A stretch of 64,000 bases of DNA, from contig NZ_FOKC01000002.1 of assembly GCF_900112035.1 (NCBI RefSeq), positions 434,001-498,000 of the forward strand, given 5' to 3'. Origin of the DNA: Nocardioides alpinus (lineage in GTDB: Bacteria > Actinomycetota > Actinomycetes > Propionibacteriales > Nocardioidaceae). The notes under the pieces are model-generated. The model searched no databases and had not been told where the DNA came from. It saw nothing but the letters and a program-made list of their open reading frames with translations. This document shows positions 16,153 to 25,925 of this stretch, one piece after another. The position numbers were made by a program, and so were the translations under genes. Positions within the stretch are counted from its first letter, which is position 1; every line of letters starts with the position of its first letter.

Positions 16153-18801
16153 ATGACTGACTCCCCCGCCACCCAGACCCCGGACACCGGTCCGGACACG
16201 ACCGCGAGCACCGAGCTGCGCGACGTCGTCGTACCGGAGCGTCCGGCACTGGAGGGCCTGGAGGAGAAGTGGTCCCGCACGTGGGCCGACAACGACACCT
16301 ACGCCTTCGACCGCACGCAGCCGCGGGAGAACGTCTACTCGATCGACACGCCCCCGCCGACCGTCAGCGGCTCGCTGCACGTGGGCCACGTCTACTCCTA
16401 CAGCCACACCGACCTCATCGCGCGCTACCAGCGGATGCAGGGCAAGGCCGTCTTCTACCCGATCGGCTGGGACGACAACGGCCTGCCGACCGAGCGGCGG
16501 GTGCAGAACTACTTCGGCGTGCGCTGCGACCCGACGCTGCCCTACGACGCCGACTTCACGCCGCCGGAGAAGCCTGACCCGAAGAAGCAGGTCTCGATCA
16601 GCCGGCCCAACTTCATCGAGCTGTGCGAGCAGCTCGTCGTCGAGGACGAGAAGGCGTTCGAGGCGCTGTGGCGCCAGCTCGGCCTCTCGGTCCAGTGGAA
16701 CCCGACCTACACGACCATCGGCGACCACTCGCGCACCGTGAGCCAGCGTGCGTTCCTGCGCAACTACGCCCGGGGCGAGGCCTACCTGTCCGAGGCGCCG
16801 ACCCTGTGGGACGTCACCTTCCAGACGGCCGTCGCGCAGGCCGAGCTCGAGGCGCGCGACTACCCCGGCCACTACCACCGCGTCGCGTTCCACAAGCCCG
16901 ACGGCACCCCCCTGCACATCGAGACCACGCGTCCCGAGCTGATCCCGAGCGTCGTCGCGCTCATCGCGCACCCCGACGACGAGCGCTACCAGGACCTGTT
17001 CGGCACGACCGTCACGTCGCCGGTCTTCGGTGTCGAGATCCCGGTCCTCGCCCACCACGCGGCCGAGCCCGACAAGGGTGCCGGCATCGCGATGTGCTGC
17101 ACGTTCGGTGACCTCACCGACGTCATCTGGTGGCGCGAGCTGAGCCTGCCGGTCCGCACCGTGGTCGGCCGCGACGGTCGCCTGCACCGCGAGACCCCCG
17201 AGTGGCTCGCCGCCGACGGTGCCTCGACGGCGTACGCCGAGCTGGCCGGCAAGACGACCTTCAGTGCCCGCGAGGCGATGGTCGCGCTCCTGCGCGAGTC
17301 CGGCGACCTCGACGGTGAGCCGAAGGCCACCCAGCGGATGGCGAACTTCTACGAGAAGGGCGACAAGCCGCTCGAGATCGTCGCCACCCGCCAGTGGTAC
17401 ATCACCAACGGCGGCAAGGACGCAGCGCTGCGCAAGGAGATGCTCGTCCGGGGCGAGGAGATCACCTGGATCCCCACCCACATGAAGCACCGCTACGACA
17501 ACTGGGTCGGTGGCCTCAACGGCGACTGGCTGATCTCGCGCCAGCGCTTCTTCGGCATCCCCTTCCCGGTCTGGTACCCGGTCGACGCCGACGGCGAGCC
17601 CGACCACGACCACCCGCTGATGCCGTCCGAGGACCAGCTGCCGATCGACCCGTCCACGCAGGCACCCCACGGCTACACCGAGGACCAGCGCGGCAAGCCC
17701 GGCGGCTTCGTCGGCGACCCCGACGTGATGGACACGTGGGCGACCTCCTCGCTCACCCCCCAGATCGCCGGCATGTGGGAGGTCGACAACGACCTGTTCT
17801 CCCGCGTCTTCCCCTACGACCTGGCCACCCAGGCGCACGACATCATCCGCACCTGGCTGTTCTCCCGCGTGGTCCGCGCCGAGTTCGAGCACGGGGTCGT
17901 GCCGTGGTCGCACGCGATGATCTCCGGCTTCATCGTCGACCCCGACCGCAAGAAGATGTCGAAGTCCAAGGGCAACGTCGTGGTCCCGACCGACATCCTC
18001 GACAAGTACGGCGCCGACGCCGTCCGCTGGCGTGCAGCGATCGGTCGCCCGGGGATGGACTCCCCGTTCGACGAGTCACAGATGAAGATCGGCCGCCGGC
18101 TGGCGATGAAGGTGCTCAACGCCTCCAAGTTCGTCCTCGGCAACGTCGGCGCCACCACGCTGGTCCCCAGCACGGTCAGCGCGCCGGTCGACTGCGCCCT
18201 GCTGGGCCGGCTCGAGACCGTCGTGCGACGTGCGACCGAGGCCTTCGACGCCTACGACTACACCACCGCGCTCGAGGTCACCGAGAAGTTCTTCTGGGAG
18301 TTCTGCGACGACTACCTCGAGCTGGTTAAGGAGCGGGCGTACGACACCGACGGCGGCCAGGCGACCGAGTCGGCGCGCGCGACCCTCGCGATCGCCCTCC
18401 ACACGCAGCTGAGGCTCCTCGCGCCGTTCCTGCCCTACGCCACCGAAGAGGTCTGGTCGTGGTGGCAGGACGGCTCGATCCACCACGCCGCCTGGCCCAC
18501 CGCCGCCGACCTCGGCTCCGCCGCCGCGTCCCAGCCGCTGGTGCTCGACGCCGTCGCCGGGGCCCTGACCGGCATCCGCGGCGCCAAGTCGCAGGCCAAG
18601 GCCAAGATGCGGGCACCACTGTCACGCGTCGTGATCACCGGTCCCGGGGCCCTCGTCGCGGCTGCCCAGCAGGCGCAGGACGACCTGCGGGCGGTCGGCA
18701 ACGTGGTCGGCGACCTGGAGTTCGTCACCGACGAGTCCGCGACCGAACTGCGGGTCAGCGCCGAGCTGGCACCGGTCGAGGACGCACCGGCGCCGGAGTA
18801 G
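16153..18801 (+). CDS. valS: Valyl-tRNA synthetase
   Basis: An 882-residue class Ia aminoacyl-tRNA synthetase that charges tRNA-Val. The HIGH-type motif is HVGH near residue 76 in [14 protein letters not shown], and the KMSKS loop is KKMSKSKGN near residue 600. Between them lies the editing domain, with the [13 protein letters not shown] motif. The [13 protein letters not shown] segment marks the actinobacterial valS type. The C-terminal tRNA-binding region ends shortly, without the long coiled-coil arm of proteobacterial ValS. It is transcribed away from the GNAT gene and ends one base before the stop of the convergent Lys/Ala-rich gene. Confidence 0.97.
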   Translation: MTDSPATQTPDTGPDTTASTELRDVVVPERPALEGLEEKWSRTWADNDTYAFDRTQPRENVYSIDTPPPTVSGSLHVGHVYSYSHTDLIARYQRMQGKAVFYPIGWDDNGLPTERRVQNYFGVRCDPTLPYDADFTPPEKPDPKKQVSISRPNFIELCEQLVVEDEKAFEALWRQLGLSVQWNPTYTTIGDHSRTVSQRAFLRNYARGEAYLSEAPTLWDVTFQTAVAQAELEARDYPGHYHRVAFHKPDGTPLHIETTRPELIPSVVALIAHPDDERYQDLFGTTVTSPVFGVEIPVLAHHAAEPDKGAGIAMCCTFGDLTDVIWWRELSLPVRTVVGRDGRLHRETPEWLAADGASTAYAELAGKTTFSAREAMVALLRESGDLDGEPKATQRMANFYEKGDKPLEIVATRQWYITNGGKDAALRKEMLVRGEEITWIPTHMKHRYDNWVGGLNGDWLISRQRFFGIPFPVWYPVDADGEPDHDHPLMPSEDQLPIDPSTQAPHGYTEDQRGKPGGFVGDPDVMDTWATSSLTPQIAGMWEVDNDLFSRVFPYDLATQAHDIIRTWLFSRVVRAEFEHGVVPWSHAMISGFIVDPDRKKMSKSKGNVVVPTDILDKYGADAVRWRAAIGRPGMDSPFDESQMKIGRRLAMKVLNASKFVLGNVGATTLVPSTVSAPVDCALLGRLETVVRRATEAFDAYDYTTALEVTEKFFWEFCDDYLELVKERAYDTDGGQATESARATLAIALHTQLRLLAPFLPYATEEVWSWWQDGSIHHAAWPTAADLGSAAASQPLVLDAVAGALTGIRGAKSQAKAKMRAPLSRVVITGPGALVAAAQQAQDDLRAVGNVVGDLEFVTDESATELRVSAELAPVEDAPAPE

Positions 18802-18802
18802 G

Positions 18803-19549
18803 TCAGCCCTTGCGGGCGGCCTTCTCGGCTGCCCGCTCGGCGGCCTCGGCCGCCTTCTCAGCAGCCTTCTCGGCATGCTTGACCGCGTGGTCGGCGGACT
18901 TCTGCTCCGCGCGGGCCAGCTTCTCTGCGTCGCGCTCGGCGTGACGCTGGGCCTTGGCGGCGTCGCGCGCAGCCTTGTCGGCAGCCCTGGCGGCCTTGTC
19001 CGCGTCGCGCTGCGCCTTGCGGGCGGCCTTGTCCGCGTCGCGCTGAGCCTTGCGCGCGGCCTTGTCCGCGTCGCGCTGCGCCTTGCGCGCGGCCTTGTCA
19101 GCGGCCTTGTCGGACCTGTCGTCGGCCTGGTCCGACGAGGCGGTGTCCGGGGCGGGCGGTTCCGTCTGGAGGTCCACCTGCGCCTCGACCACGTCGGACT
19201 CCTTGTCGGACTCCTGGTCGGTGACCTTCGCTGCGTCCTTGGCGGGCACGGGCCCACCGGCGGACACGCCGAGCGGCTGCGCGCTGAGCTCGGCCGGGAT
19301 GCTCACCGGGGTCGGCTCGGCCGGAGCAGCGACCGGGGCCGGTGCGCGGTCGACGTTGCCGCCCGCGGCGGCGGCGATCGGCTTGCCGGGGTGGAAGAGT
19401 TCGAGGGCCCAGCCCCGACCGACGGACAAGGTCATCAGGACGGCGCAGAGCACCGCCACCAGAGCGAACCCCACGAGCGGCCGCTTCGGATCAACCCCCA
19501 CGGGTTCCCCTTCCCACATGCTGACGAGACGCCAGTCTGGAGGGGTCAT
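18803..19549 (-). CDS. Membrane-anchored Lys/Ala-rich repeat protein
   Basis: A 248-residue protein I cannot assign to a family. One membrane helix lies at about residues 24-45 (LVGFALVAVLCAVLMTLSVG). A Pro/Ala/Ser-rich linker (about 60-130) follows, then a long basic-and-acidic helix-forming tail from about 140 to the end. The tail contains three near-identical copies of DKAARKAQRDA, an 11-residue period like that of right-handed coiled coils or amphipathic lipid-binding repeats, and continues with looser KAA/AEKAA units. ATG 19519 (10 codons in) is an alternative start. Convergent with valS, 1 bp apart. A structural or envelope-associated role is only a guess. Confidence 0.6.
   Translation of the reverse strand: MTPPDWRLVSMWEGEPVGVDPKRPLVGFALVAVLCAVLMTLSVGRGWALELFHPGKPIAAAAGGNVDRAPAPVAAPAEPTPVSIPAELSAQPLGVSAGGPVPAKDAAKVTDQESDKESDVVEAQVDLQTEPPAPDTASSDQADDRSDKAADKAARKAQRDADKAARKAQRDADKAARKAQRDADKAARAADKAARDAAKAQRHAERDAEKLARAEQKSADHAVKHAEKAAEKAAEAAERAAEKAARKG
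18992..19090. repeat. Three tandem 33-bp repeats within a CDS
   Basis: Units begin at 18992, 19025 and 19058 with only one or two base differences, each encoding one 11-residue Lys/Ala/Arg/Asp unit. The near identity at DNA level points to recent duplication or slippage. Confidence 0.8.
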
Positions 19550-19636
19550 GACGCATGATCACGGCCGATAGTCACGAATAGTCCGAAATGACTAGACCGG
19601 GGTGGTCAGGACGGGCCACGCAGGCCGGTCAGCGAC

Positions 19637-20917
<1,281 letters not shown>

Positions 20918-21011
20918 GAGTCGTGTCCTCCAGTCTTGCCGGAAAGGGGTTCCGGCTCTCAACACCCTGCACCGTGCTGTCTTCCAACAGGCCCGACGAC
21001 GGTACCCCGTG

Positions 21012-21032
21012 CCGGCCCCCGACGGGGGCCGG
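21012..21032 (-). terminator. GC-rich hairpin between clpP2 and clpX
   Basis: CCGGCCCCC and GGGGGCCGG form a perfect 9-bp stem with a GAC loop, 45 nt beyond the clpP2 stop. No T-tract follows, so it may attenuate rather than stop transcription. Confidence 0.5.
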
Positions 21033-21076
21033 ACACGAGATGTCGCGGGTCATGATTTCGTCAGTCCCCGACCCGC

Positions 21077-21685
21077 TCAGACGAGCGCGGGGGTGGCCTT
21101 GCGGGACTCGATGACGGCGTCGATCAGGCCGTACTCGACGGCCTGCGCGGCGGTGAGGATCTTGTCGCGCTCGATGTCCTTGCTGACCTGCTCGATGTCC
21201 TTGCCGCTGGAGTCGGCGATCATCCGCTCGAGCAGCTCGCGCATCCGCAGGATCTCGTTGGCCTGAATCTCGATGTCGGAGGTCTGGCCGAACGTGCCCT
21301 CGGTGTAGGGCTGGTGGATCAGGATGCGGCTGTTGGGCAGCGCCATCCGCTTGCCCTTCGCGCCGGCTCCCAGCAGGATCGCGGCCGCGGAGGCGGCCTG
21401 CCCGATGCACACGGTCTGCACGTCGGGCTTGATGAAGTTCATCGTGTCGTAGATCGCCGTCAGCGCGGTGAACGAGCCGCCGGGGCTGTTGATGTAGATG
21501 CTGATGTCGCTGTCGGGGTTCATCGTCTCCAGGCACATGAGCTGGGCGATGACCGCGTTGGCGACGTCGTCGCTGATCGGGGTGCCGAGGTAGATGATCC
21601 GGTCCTCGAAGAGCTTGGCGAAGGGGTCGATGCGGCGGAACCCGTAGGAGGTCCGCTCTTCCCACTGGGGGATGTAGTAGTTCAT
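21077..21685 (-). CDS. clpP2: ClpP2 protease subunit
   Basis: A 202-residue serine protease subunit. The catalytic triad is visible: Ser99 in IGQAASAAAI, His124 in ILIHQPY and Asp174 in ERDKILTA. In actinobacteria ClpP1 and ClpP2 form a mixed double-ring barrel, and the first-in-operon/second-in-operon order here matches the usual clpP1-clpP2-clpX arrangement. The start ATG 21685 lies 5 nt after the clpP1 stop. The N-terminus MNYYIPQWEERTSYGF is typical of ClpP2. Expression should follow clpP1 from the putative ClgR-controlled promoter. Confidence 0.95.
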   Translation of the reverse strand: MNYYIPQWEERTSYGFRRIDPFAKLFEDRIIYLGTPISDDVANAVIAQLMCLETMNPDSDISIYINSPGGSFTALTAIYDTMNFIKPDVQTVCIGQAASAAAILLGAGAKGKRMALPNSRILIHQPYTEGTFGQTSDIEIQANEILRMRELLERMIADSSGKDIEQVSKDIERDKILTAAQAVEYGLIDAVIESRKATPALV

Positions 21686-21690
21686 CTCGT

Positions 21691-22332
21691 TCAGTCCTTC
21701 GTCCTGGCCGGGCGGCCCTCGTCTGCGGCTTCGCGGGCATTGGTGACCACCTTGTCGACCAGGCCGTACTCGACGGCCTGCTCGGCGGTGAACCAGCGGT
21801 CACGGTCGGCGTCGGCGACGACCTGCTCGACGGTCTGGCCGGTGTGCTCGGCGATCAGGTCGAGCAGCACCTTCTTGATGTGGAGCGACTGCTGGGCCTG
21901 GATCTTGATGTCGGAGGCCGAGCCGCCCATCCCCGAGGAGGGCTGGTGCATCATGATCCGCGCGTGCGGGAGGGCGTAGCGCTTGCCCTTGGTGCCGGCG
22001 CAGAGGAGGAACTGGCCCATCGAGGCGGCCAGGCCCATGCCGACCGTGGCGACGTCGTTGGGGATGTAGTTCATCGTGTCGTAGATCGCCATGCCGGCGT
22101 CGACCGAGCCGCCGGGGCTGTTGATGTGCAGGAAGATGTCGGCCTCGGGGTCCTCTGCGGAGAGCAGGAGGAGCTGCGCGCAGATCGCGTTGGCGTTCTG
22201 GTCGCGCACCTCCGAACCGAGGAAGACGATGCGCTCGCGGAGCAGGCGCTGGTAGATGTGGTCATCGAGGCCATACATCCCACCGGCGCCGTTCATCTCG
22301 GGCGAGAGGGCTGGGCTGGAGTTCTGGTTCAC
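21691..22332 (-). CDS. clpP1: ClpP1 protease subunit
   Basis: A 213-residue serine protease subunit with Ser104 in [10 protein letters not shown], His129 in RIMMHQP and Asp178 in DADRDRWF. The start is uncertain between GTG 22332 and ATG 22296. I prefer GTG 22332 because a TAGTGT box lies exactly 7 nt upstream of it, as at many other leaderless genes here; the first 20 or so residues would be a propeptide that is removed by self-processing. A ClgR-like box lies about 50 bp further upstream. It forms an operon with clpP2, 5 nt downstream. Confidence 0.93.
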   Translation of the reverse strand: MNQNSSPALSPEMNGAGGMYGLDDHIYQRLLRERIVFLGSEVRDQNANAICAQLLLLSAEDPEADIFLHINSPGGSVDAGMAIYDTMNYIPNDVATVGMGLAASMGQFLLCAGTKGKRYALPHARIMMHQPSSGMGGSASDIKIQAQQSLHIKKVLLDLIAEHTGQTVEQVVADADRDRWFTAEQAVEYGLVDKVVTNAREAADEGRPARTKD

Positions 22333-22339
22333 GCTGGCG

Positions 22340-22345
22340 ACACTA
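22340..22345 (-). promoter_or_regulatory. -10 box for clpP1
   Basis: TAGTGT on the minus strand, 7 nt before GTG 22332; supports that start. Confidence 0.4.
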
Positions 22346-22382
22346 GCCGGAAGGTCGGACACTTCCACGCGATGACCCACCC

Positions 22383-22400
22383 TGTTCGCCCACAGCGGAT
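22383..22400. promoter_or_regulatory. ClgR-like operator upstream of clpP1
   Basis: The core CGCCCACAGCG (22387-22397) matches the actinobacterial ClgR consensus core CGCYNANRGCG in full; flanking TGTT fits, while the distal GAT departs from WWS. It is placed about 40 bp above the -10 box, right for an activator such as ClgR, known to switch on clp genes. Confidence 0.5.
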
Positions 22401-22420
22401 TCCGTGCCCCGACGTGCCGC

Positions 22421-22846
22421 TCAGCCGAGCGCGACCTCCTCGAGCACCTCGCGGAAGACGCGGTAGCGCTCGGCTCCCACCTGCGTGGCCCACGCCTCGT
22501 CGTACGCCTCGAGCACTGCTGCCGCACGGGCGCGGGCCTCACGGCCGGCGGGCGTGAGGCGCACCCGGCGGGCCCGGGCGTCGTGGTCGGCGACGGCCAC
22601 CTCCACCATCCCGAGCGCCGCGAGCTGGCGGACGAACTGTCCGCACCCCTGCGTGGTCATCTCGGCGCACTCGGCGAGCTCGGTGATGGTCAGTCCCTCC
22701 GGCGGCAGCCACTCCAGGACGCGCAGCTGGGAGGGACGCAGCTCGGGCGCCTCCTCGGCGAGGCGCTCACGCAGGCGCCCGAAGACCATCCCCATCAGCA
22801 TGGGGAGGTGGGGCTCGACGGCAGGCAACCGGTTGACACCAGACAT
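22421..22846 (-). CDS. MarR family transcriptional regulator
   Basis: A 141-residue winged-helix regulator. The recognition region is [30 protein letters not shown] (about 52-80), followed by the wing [16 protein letters not shown], as usual for MarR. It is divergent from a phosphotransferase gene with only 24 bp between start codons. Repeated half-sites cover both starts, so the protein probably represses itself and its neighbour. A TAAGCT box lies 6 nt before its ATG, giving a likely leaderless message. The ligand is unknown; an antibiotic-like or phenolic compound would fit the kinase-fold neighbour. Confidence 0.85.
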   Translation of the reverse strand: MSGVNRLPAVEPHLPMLMGMVFGRLRERLAEEAPELRPSQLRVLEWLPPEGLTITELAECAEMTTQGCGQFVRQLAALGMVEVAVADHDARARRVRLTPAGREARARAAAVLEAYDEAWATQVGAERYRVFREVLEEVALG

Positions 22847-22885
22847 GAAAGCAGCTTACCTTTCTTGGTCATGAAAGCAACTTTC
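22844..22885. promoter_or_regulatory. Shared operator/promoter of the MarR and phosphotransferase genes
   Basis: CATGAAAGCAGCTT (22844-22857) and CATGAAAGCAACTT (22870-22883) are direct repeats 26 bp apart, each starting at a gene start; GAAAG/CTTTC inverted half-sites occur at 22847-22864 and 22873-22885. Opposed -10 boxes, TAAGCT (minus, 22853-22858) and TACCTT (plus, 22857-22862), overlap by two bases. Confidence 0.5.
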
Positions 22886-24037
22886 GCGACCGGCGCGGCG
22901 CGAGCACCCCGGCGCGAGGTGCTGGGCGACGACGACGTCACCGACGCCGAGCTGGCCGCGATGGTCGCCGACCTGTGGTGCGTTCGCGCCGTGACGCTGC
23001 TGGACTCGTCGGCCGAGACGGTCGACTACGACGTGCCGTCCATCCTCACCGGCGCCCGCACGTGGGTGCGGGGCCACGCCGATGCAGGACTCGGCGCCCG
23101 CGAGTTCACGTTGTTCGTCAAGCGGGTGCACAACTGGCGCCACTCCCCCGCCTTCGCCTTCGTGCCGGCCGACATCGCCGAGTGGGCCGCCGCGTCCGTG
23201 CCGTGGCGCGCGGAGCCACTCCTCTACGCCTCCGACCTCGCCGAGCGGCTGCCCGAGGGGCTCGGCGTGCCGCGGGGCCTGAGGGTCGACGAGCACGACG
23301 ACGAGACCGCCGTGGTCTGGATCGAGGCCGTCGAGTGCGACCCGGCCCCGTGGACGTACGACGACAGCGTCCGCGCCGCGCGCCTGCTGGGCCGCCTCTC
23401 CGCCAGCCCGCAGGTCGCCCCGCTCGCCGACATCGACCCCCAGCCCTGGCACATCGACTCCTTCGTCAAGGGCCGGCTCGCGTTCACCGTGCTGCCCGGC
23501 CTCCACGACGACGCCACGTGGCGTCAGCCGACGGTCGCGGAGCACTTCGGGGACCTGCGCGACGGCCTGAGGGCCGCCGCGGGCCGCCTCGACGCCGTCG
23601 CCCGCGAGTTCGACGGCAGCCTGCACCGGGCCGCGCACGGCGACGCCTGCCCCAACAACCTGCTGCGTCGTACGGGCGAGTCCGGCCTCACCCTGATCGA
23701 CTTCGGGTTCTGGCGCTCGCAACCGGTGGGCTTCGACCTCTCCCAGCTCCTGGTCGGAGACATCCAGATCGGGCGCCAGGACGCCGACGACCTCCCCGAG
23801 CGCGCCGAGGCATGCGTGCGTGCGTACGCCGCCGGGCTCGCCGACGAGGGCCTCGAGGTGCCGCTCGAGCAGGTGCGACGCAGCCATGCGGTGAGCCTGA
23901 TGCTCTTCAACGGCCTGCCGAGCCTCCCGACGGAGGTGCTGCCGGACGAAGCGGCGTTCGACCACTGGACCCGGCAGCGCGCGGCCATCGCCCGCTACGC
24001 CCTCGACGTGCTGGCGCGGACCGAGCCCACCGCCTGA
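22871..24037 (+). CDS. APH-fold phosphotransferase
   Basis: A 388-residue protein with an aminoglycoside-phosphotransferase/kinase fold. The catalytic loop HGDACPNNLLRR (about 256-267) gives the base Asp and metal-binding Asn, and LIDFGFW supplies the second metal-binding Asp. An N-lobe with nucleotide-binding character is weakly visible. The substrate is unknown: homologues phosphorylate antibiotics, sugars or small metabolites. The start ATG 22871 has no ribosome binding site but a TACCTT box 8 nt upstream. The divergent MarR gene suggests inducible expression, which would fit a detoxifying kinase; this is inference. Confidence 0.75.
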   Translation: MKATFATGAARAPRREVLGDDDVTDAELAAMVADLWCVRAVTLLDSSAETVDYDVPSILTGARTWVRGHADAGLGAREFTLFVKRVHNWRHSPAFAFVPADIAEWAAASVPWRAEPLLYASDLAERLPEGLGVPRGLRVDEHDDETAVVWIEAVECDPAPWTYDDSVRAARLLGRLSASPQVAPLADIDPQPWHIDSFVKGRLAFTVLPGLHDDATWRQPTVAEHFGDLRDGLRAAAGRLDAVAREFDGSLHRAAHGDACPNNLLRRTGESGLTLIDFGFWRSQPVGFDLSQLLVGDIQIGRQDADDLPERAEACVRAYAAGLADEGLEVPLEQVRRSHAVSLMLFNGLPSLPTEVLPDEAAFDHWTRQRAAIARYALDVLARTEPTA

Positions 24038-24049
24038 CCCCGCAACGCC

Positions 24050-24085
24050 GACCGGCGCCCACCCCCGAGGGGATGGACGCCGGTC
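24050..24085. terminator. Bidirectional terminator between phosphotransferase and tig
   Basis: GACCGGCG (24050-24057) pairs with CGCCGGTC (24078-24085) around a C/G-rich inner region. It lies between two convergent stop codons at 24037 and 24102. Confidence 0.6.
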
Positions 24086-24101
24086 ACGGTGGGGGTGAGG
24101 C

Positions 24102-25493
24102 TCAGGCCTCGTCCTCCGGGGTGGTCTCCGCGTCGGCCTCGGCCGCAGCCTCGTCGACGGGCTCGCCGATGGTGCCGTCGGGACGCAGGTTCTTGAGCTC
24201 GACCACGTTGCCCGAGGCGTCCGTGACGGTCGCGGACTCCACGATCGTCGCGAGCGCCTTGCCGCGCAGGATCTCCTGCACGAGCTCGGGGATGTGGTTG
24301 TGCTCGAACATGTGGTTGGCGAACTCCTGCGGGTCCTGGCCGGACTGCTGGGCGCGCCGCACGAGGTGCTCGGAGAGCTCGGCCTGCTCGATGCCGAACT
24401 CCTCCTTCTTGGCGACCTTGTCGAGGATGAACTGGGCGGCGACGGCGTCGCGGACCCGGCGCTCGAGGTCTGCCTCGAACTCCTCCTGGGTCTGGCCCTC
24501 GTCCTCGAGGTACTTCTCCATGGTGATGCCGGCCATCGCGAGCTGCTGCTCGACGTTCTGGCGACGGGCGTTGAGCTCGTCGGTCACCATGACCTCGGGC
24601 AGCGGGATGTCGACCTTCTCGAGCAGGGCCTCGAGCACGGCGTCGCGAGCGGCAGCGGCCTGCTCGAGGCGCTTGCCACGACCGAGGCGCTCGCGCACGT
24701 CGGCGGTGAGCTCGTCGGCGGTGTCGAACTCGGAGGCGAGCTGGGCGAACTCGTCGTCGTACTCGGGGAGCTGCTGCTCCTGGACGGCGGTCACCGTCAC
24801 GGTCACCTGGACCTGCTCGCCGACGAGGTCGCCGCCGACCAGCTCGGAGTCGAAGGTGGCGTCGTCGCCGGCGCTGAGACCGACGAGGGCCTCGTCGAGG
24901 CCGTCGATCATGCCGCCGCGGCCGACCTTGTAGGACATGCCGCTGACCTCACCGCCCTCGACGGCCTCGCCGTCGGTGGCCGCGACCAGGTCGATGGTGA
25001 CGAAGTCGCCGTCGGCGGCCGCGCGCTCGACGGGGGCGAGGGTGCCGAAGCGCTCACGCAGTGCCTCGACCTGCTCGTCGACGTCGGTGTCGCTGATCTC
25101 GATGTCCTCGACCGAGGCCTCGAGGCCGTCGTAGGCCGGGAGCTCGAAGTCGGGCTTGACGTCGACCTCGGCGGTGAACTCGAGGGACTCGTTGTCCTCG
25201 AACTTCGTCACCTCGATCTCGGGCTGGGCCAGCGGCTCGAGGTCGTGCTCCTGGAGCGCGGCCATGTACTGCTGGGGCACGACGGCGTTGATCGCCTCGT
25301 CGAGGACCGGCCCGCGGCCGACCTGACGGTCGATGACCGCCGGCGGAACCTTGCCGCGGCGGAAGCCCGGGACGTTGATCTGCTGCGCGATCTTCTGGTA
25401 GGCCGCGTCGAGGCTCGGCTTGAGCTCCTCGAAGGGCACCTCGACGGTCAGCTTGGCCCGGGTCGGGCTCAAGGTCTCGACGGCGCTCTTCAC
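24102..25493 (-). CDS. tig: Trigger factor, ribosome-associated chaperone and prolyl isomerase
   Basis: A 463-residue chaperone. The N-terminal ribosome-binding domain carries the signature GFRRGKVPP near residue 45. The FKBP-type PPIase domain follows (about 165-250, GDFVTIDL), then the long helical substrate-binding C-terminal domain and an acidic tail (EAAAEADAETTPEDEA). Trigger factor meets nascent chains at the ribosome exit tunnel. It is often a neighbour of clpP and clpX, as here, although a MarR/phosphotransferase pair is inserted between. A TAGACT box at 25594-25599 (minus) implies a leader of roughly 90 nt. Confidence 0.95.
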   Translation of the reverse strand: MKSAVETLSPTRAKLTVEVPFEELKPSLDAAYQKIAQQINVPGFRRGKVPPAVIDRQVGRGPVLDEAINAVVPQQYMAALQEHDLEPLAQPEIEVTKFEDNESLEFTAEVDVKPDFELPAYDGLEASVEDIEISDTDVDEQVEALRERFGTLAPVERAAADGDFVTIDLVAATDGEAVEGGEVSGMSYKVGRGGMIDGLDEALVGLSAGDDATFDSELVGGDLVGEQVQVTVTVTAVQEQQLPEYDDEFAQLASEFDTADELTADVRERLGRGKRLEQAAAARDAVLEALLEKVDIPLPEVMVTDELNARRQNVEQQLAMAGITMEKYLEDEGQTQEEFEADLERRVRDAVAAQFILDKVAKKEEFGIEQAELSEHLVRRAQQSGQDPQEFANHMFEHNHIPELVQEILRGKALATIVESATVTDASGNVVELKNLRPDGTIGEPVDEAAAEADAETTPEDEA

Positions 25494-25593
25494 AAATGTC
25501 TCCTGATGCTGAAGGTCATGGGTCGTCCCACGGGGGAACGTGGGGGTGTCGGTGCGGCGCGCAGGCAGGAGCCCGGCGACTGCAAACCTCGTC

Positions 25594-25599
25594 AGTCTA
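25594..25599 (-). promoter_or_regulatory. Probable -10 box for tig
   Basis: TAGACT on the minus strand about 100 nt above the tig ATG, between tig and tRNA-Pro. I see no recognisable riboswitch in the leader. Confidence 0.35.
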
Positions 25600-25649
25600 T
25601 CGACGCGTCGCGCTGAGGCCGAATCACGCCCGCGCTCGGACTCCGTGGT

Positions 25650-25721
25650 CGGGGCGACAGGACTCGAACCTGCGGTCTCCTGCTCCCAAAGCAGGCGCGC
25701 TAGCCACTACGCTACGCCCCG
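25650..25721 (-). tRNA. tRNA-Pro (anticodon UGG)
   Basis: A complete cloverleaf of 72 nt: acceptor CGGGGCG/CGCCCCG, anticodon stem CCTGC/GCAGG with loop TTTGGGA (anticodon TGG) and T arm GCAGG-TTCGAGT-CCTGT. The 3' CCA is not encoded. Confidence 0.97.
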
Positions 25722-25757
25722 CCAAACGGGCCCCCGGACGAGCAGAGGAGGCCTGCT

Positions 25758-25831
25758 TGGAGCGGATGACGGGAATCGAACCCGCGTAGCCAGTTTGGAA
25801 GACTGGGGCTCTACCATTGAGCTACATCCGC
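25758..25831 (-). tRNA. tRNA-Gly (anticodon UCC)
   Basis: A cloverleaf with acceptor GCGGATG/CATCCGC, anticodon stem CCAGT/ACTGG with loop CTTCCAA (anticodon TCC), T arm CGGGTTCGATTCCCG, discriminator U and an encoded CCA. It lies 36 bp upstream of tRNA-Pro on the same strand, so the two are probably cotranscribed. Confidence 0.97.
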
Positions 25832-25925
25832 GCGCTCCGGCGACGTGCTCGACGCCGATGCGGGTGTCATGGTGCCACACCCGTGAGCGTGCACCGCAAC
25901 CCGGCTCGTACGACGTCCGGCCGCG

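Noticed and set aside
14099..16156. Long plus-strand open frame of 685 codons, and similar long frames at 1788-3686, 24294-25616, 32936-35542 and 48048-51014 upstream parts
   Set aside because: They lie opposite or out of frame with well-supported genes, have no recognisable domains and show the Gly/Arg/Ala/Val bias of antisense frames in very GC-rich DNA.
25494..25649. Riboswitch or small RNA in the tig leader
   Set aside because: No conserved motif or stable structure stands out beyond a probable -10 box.
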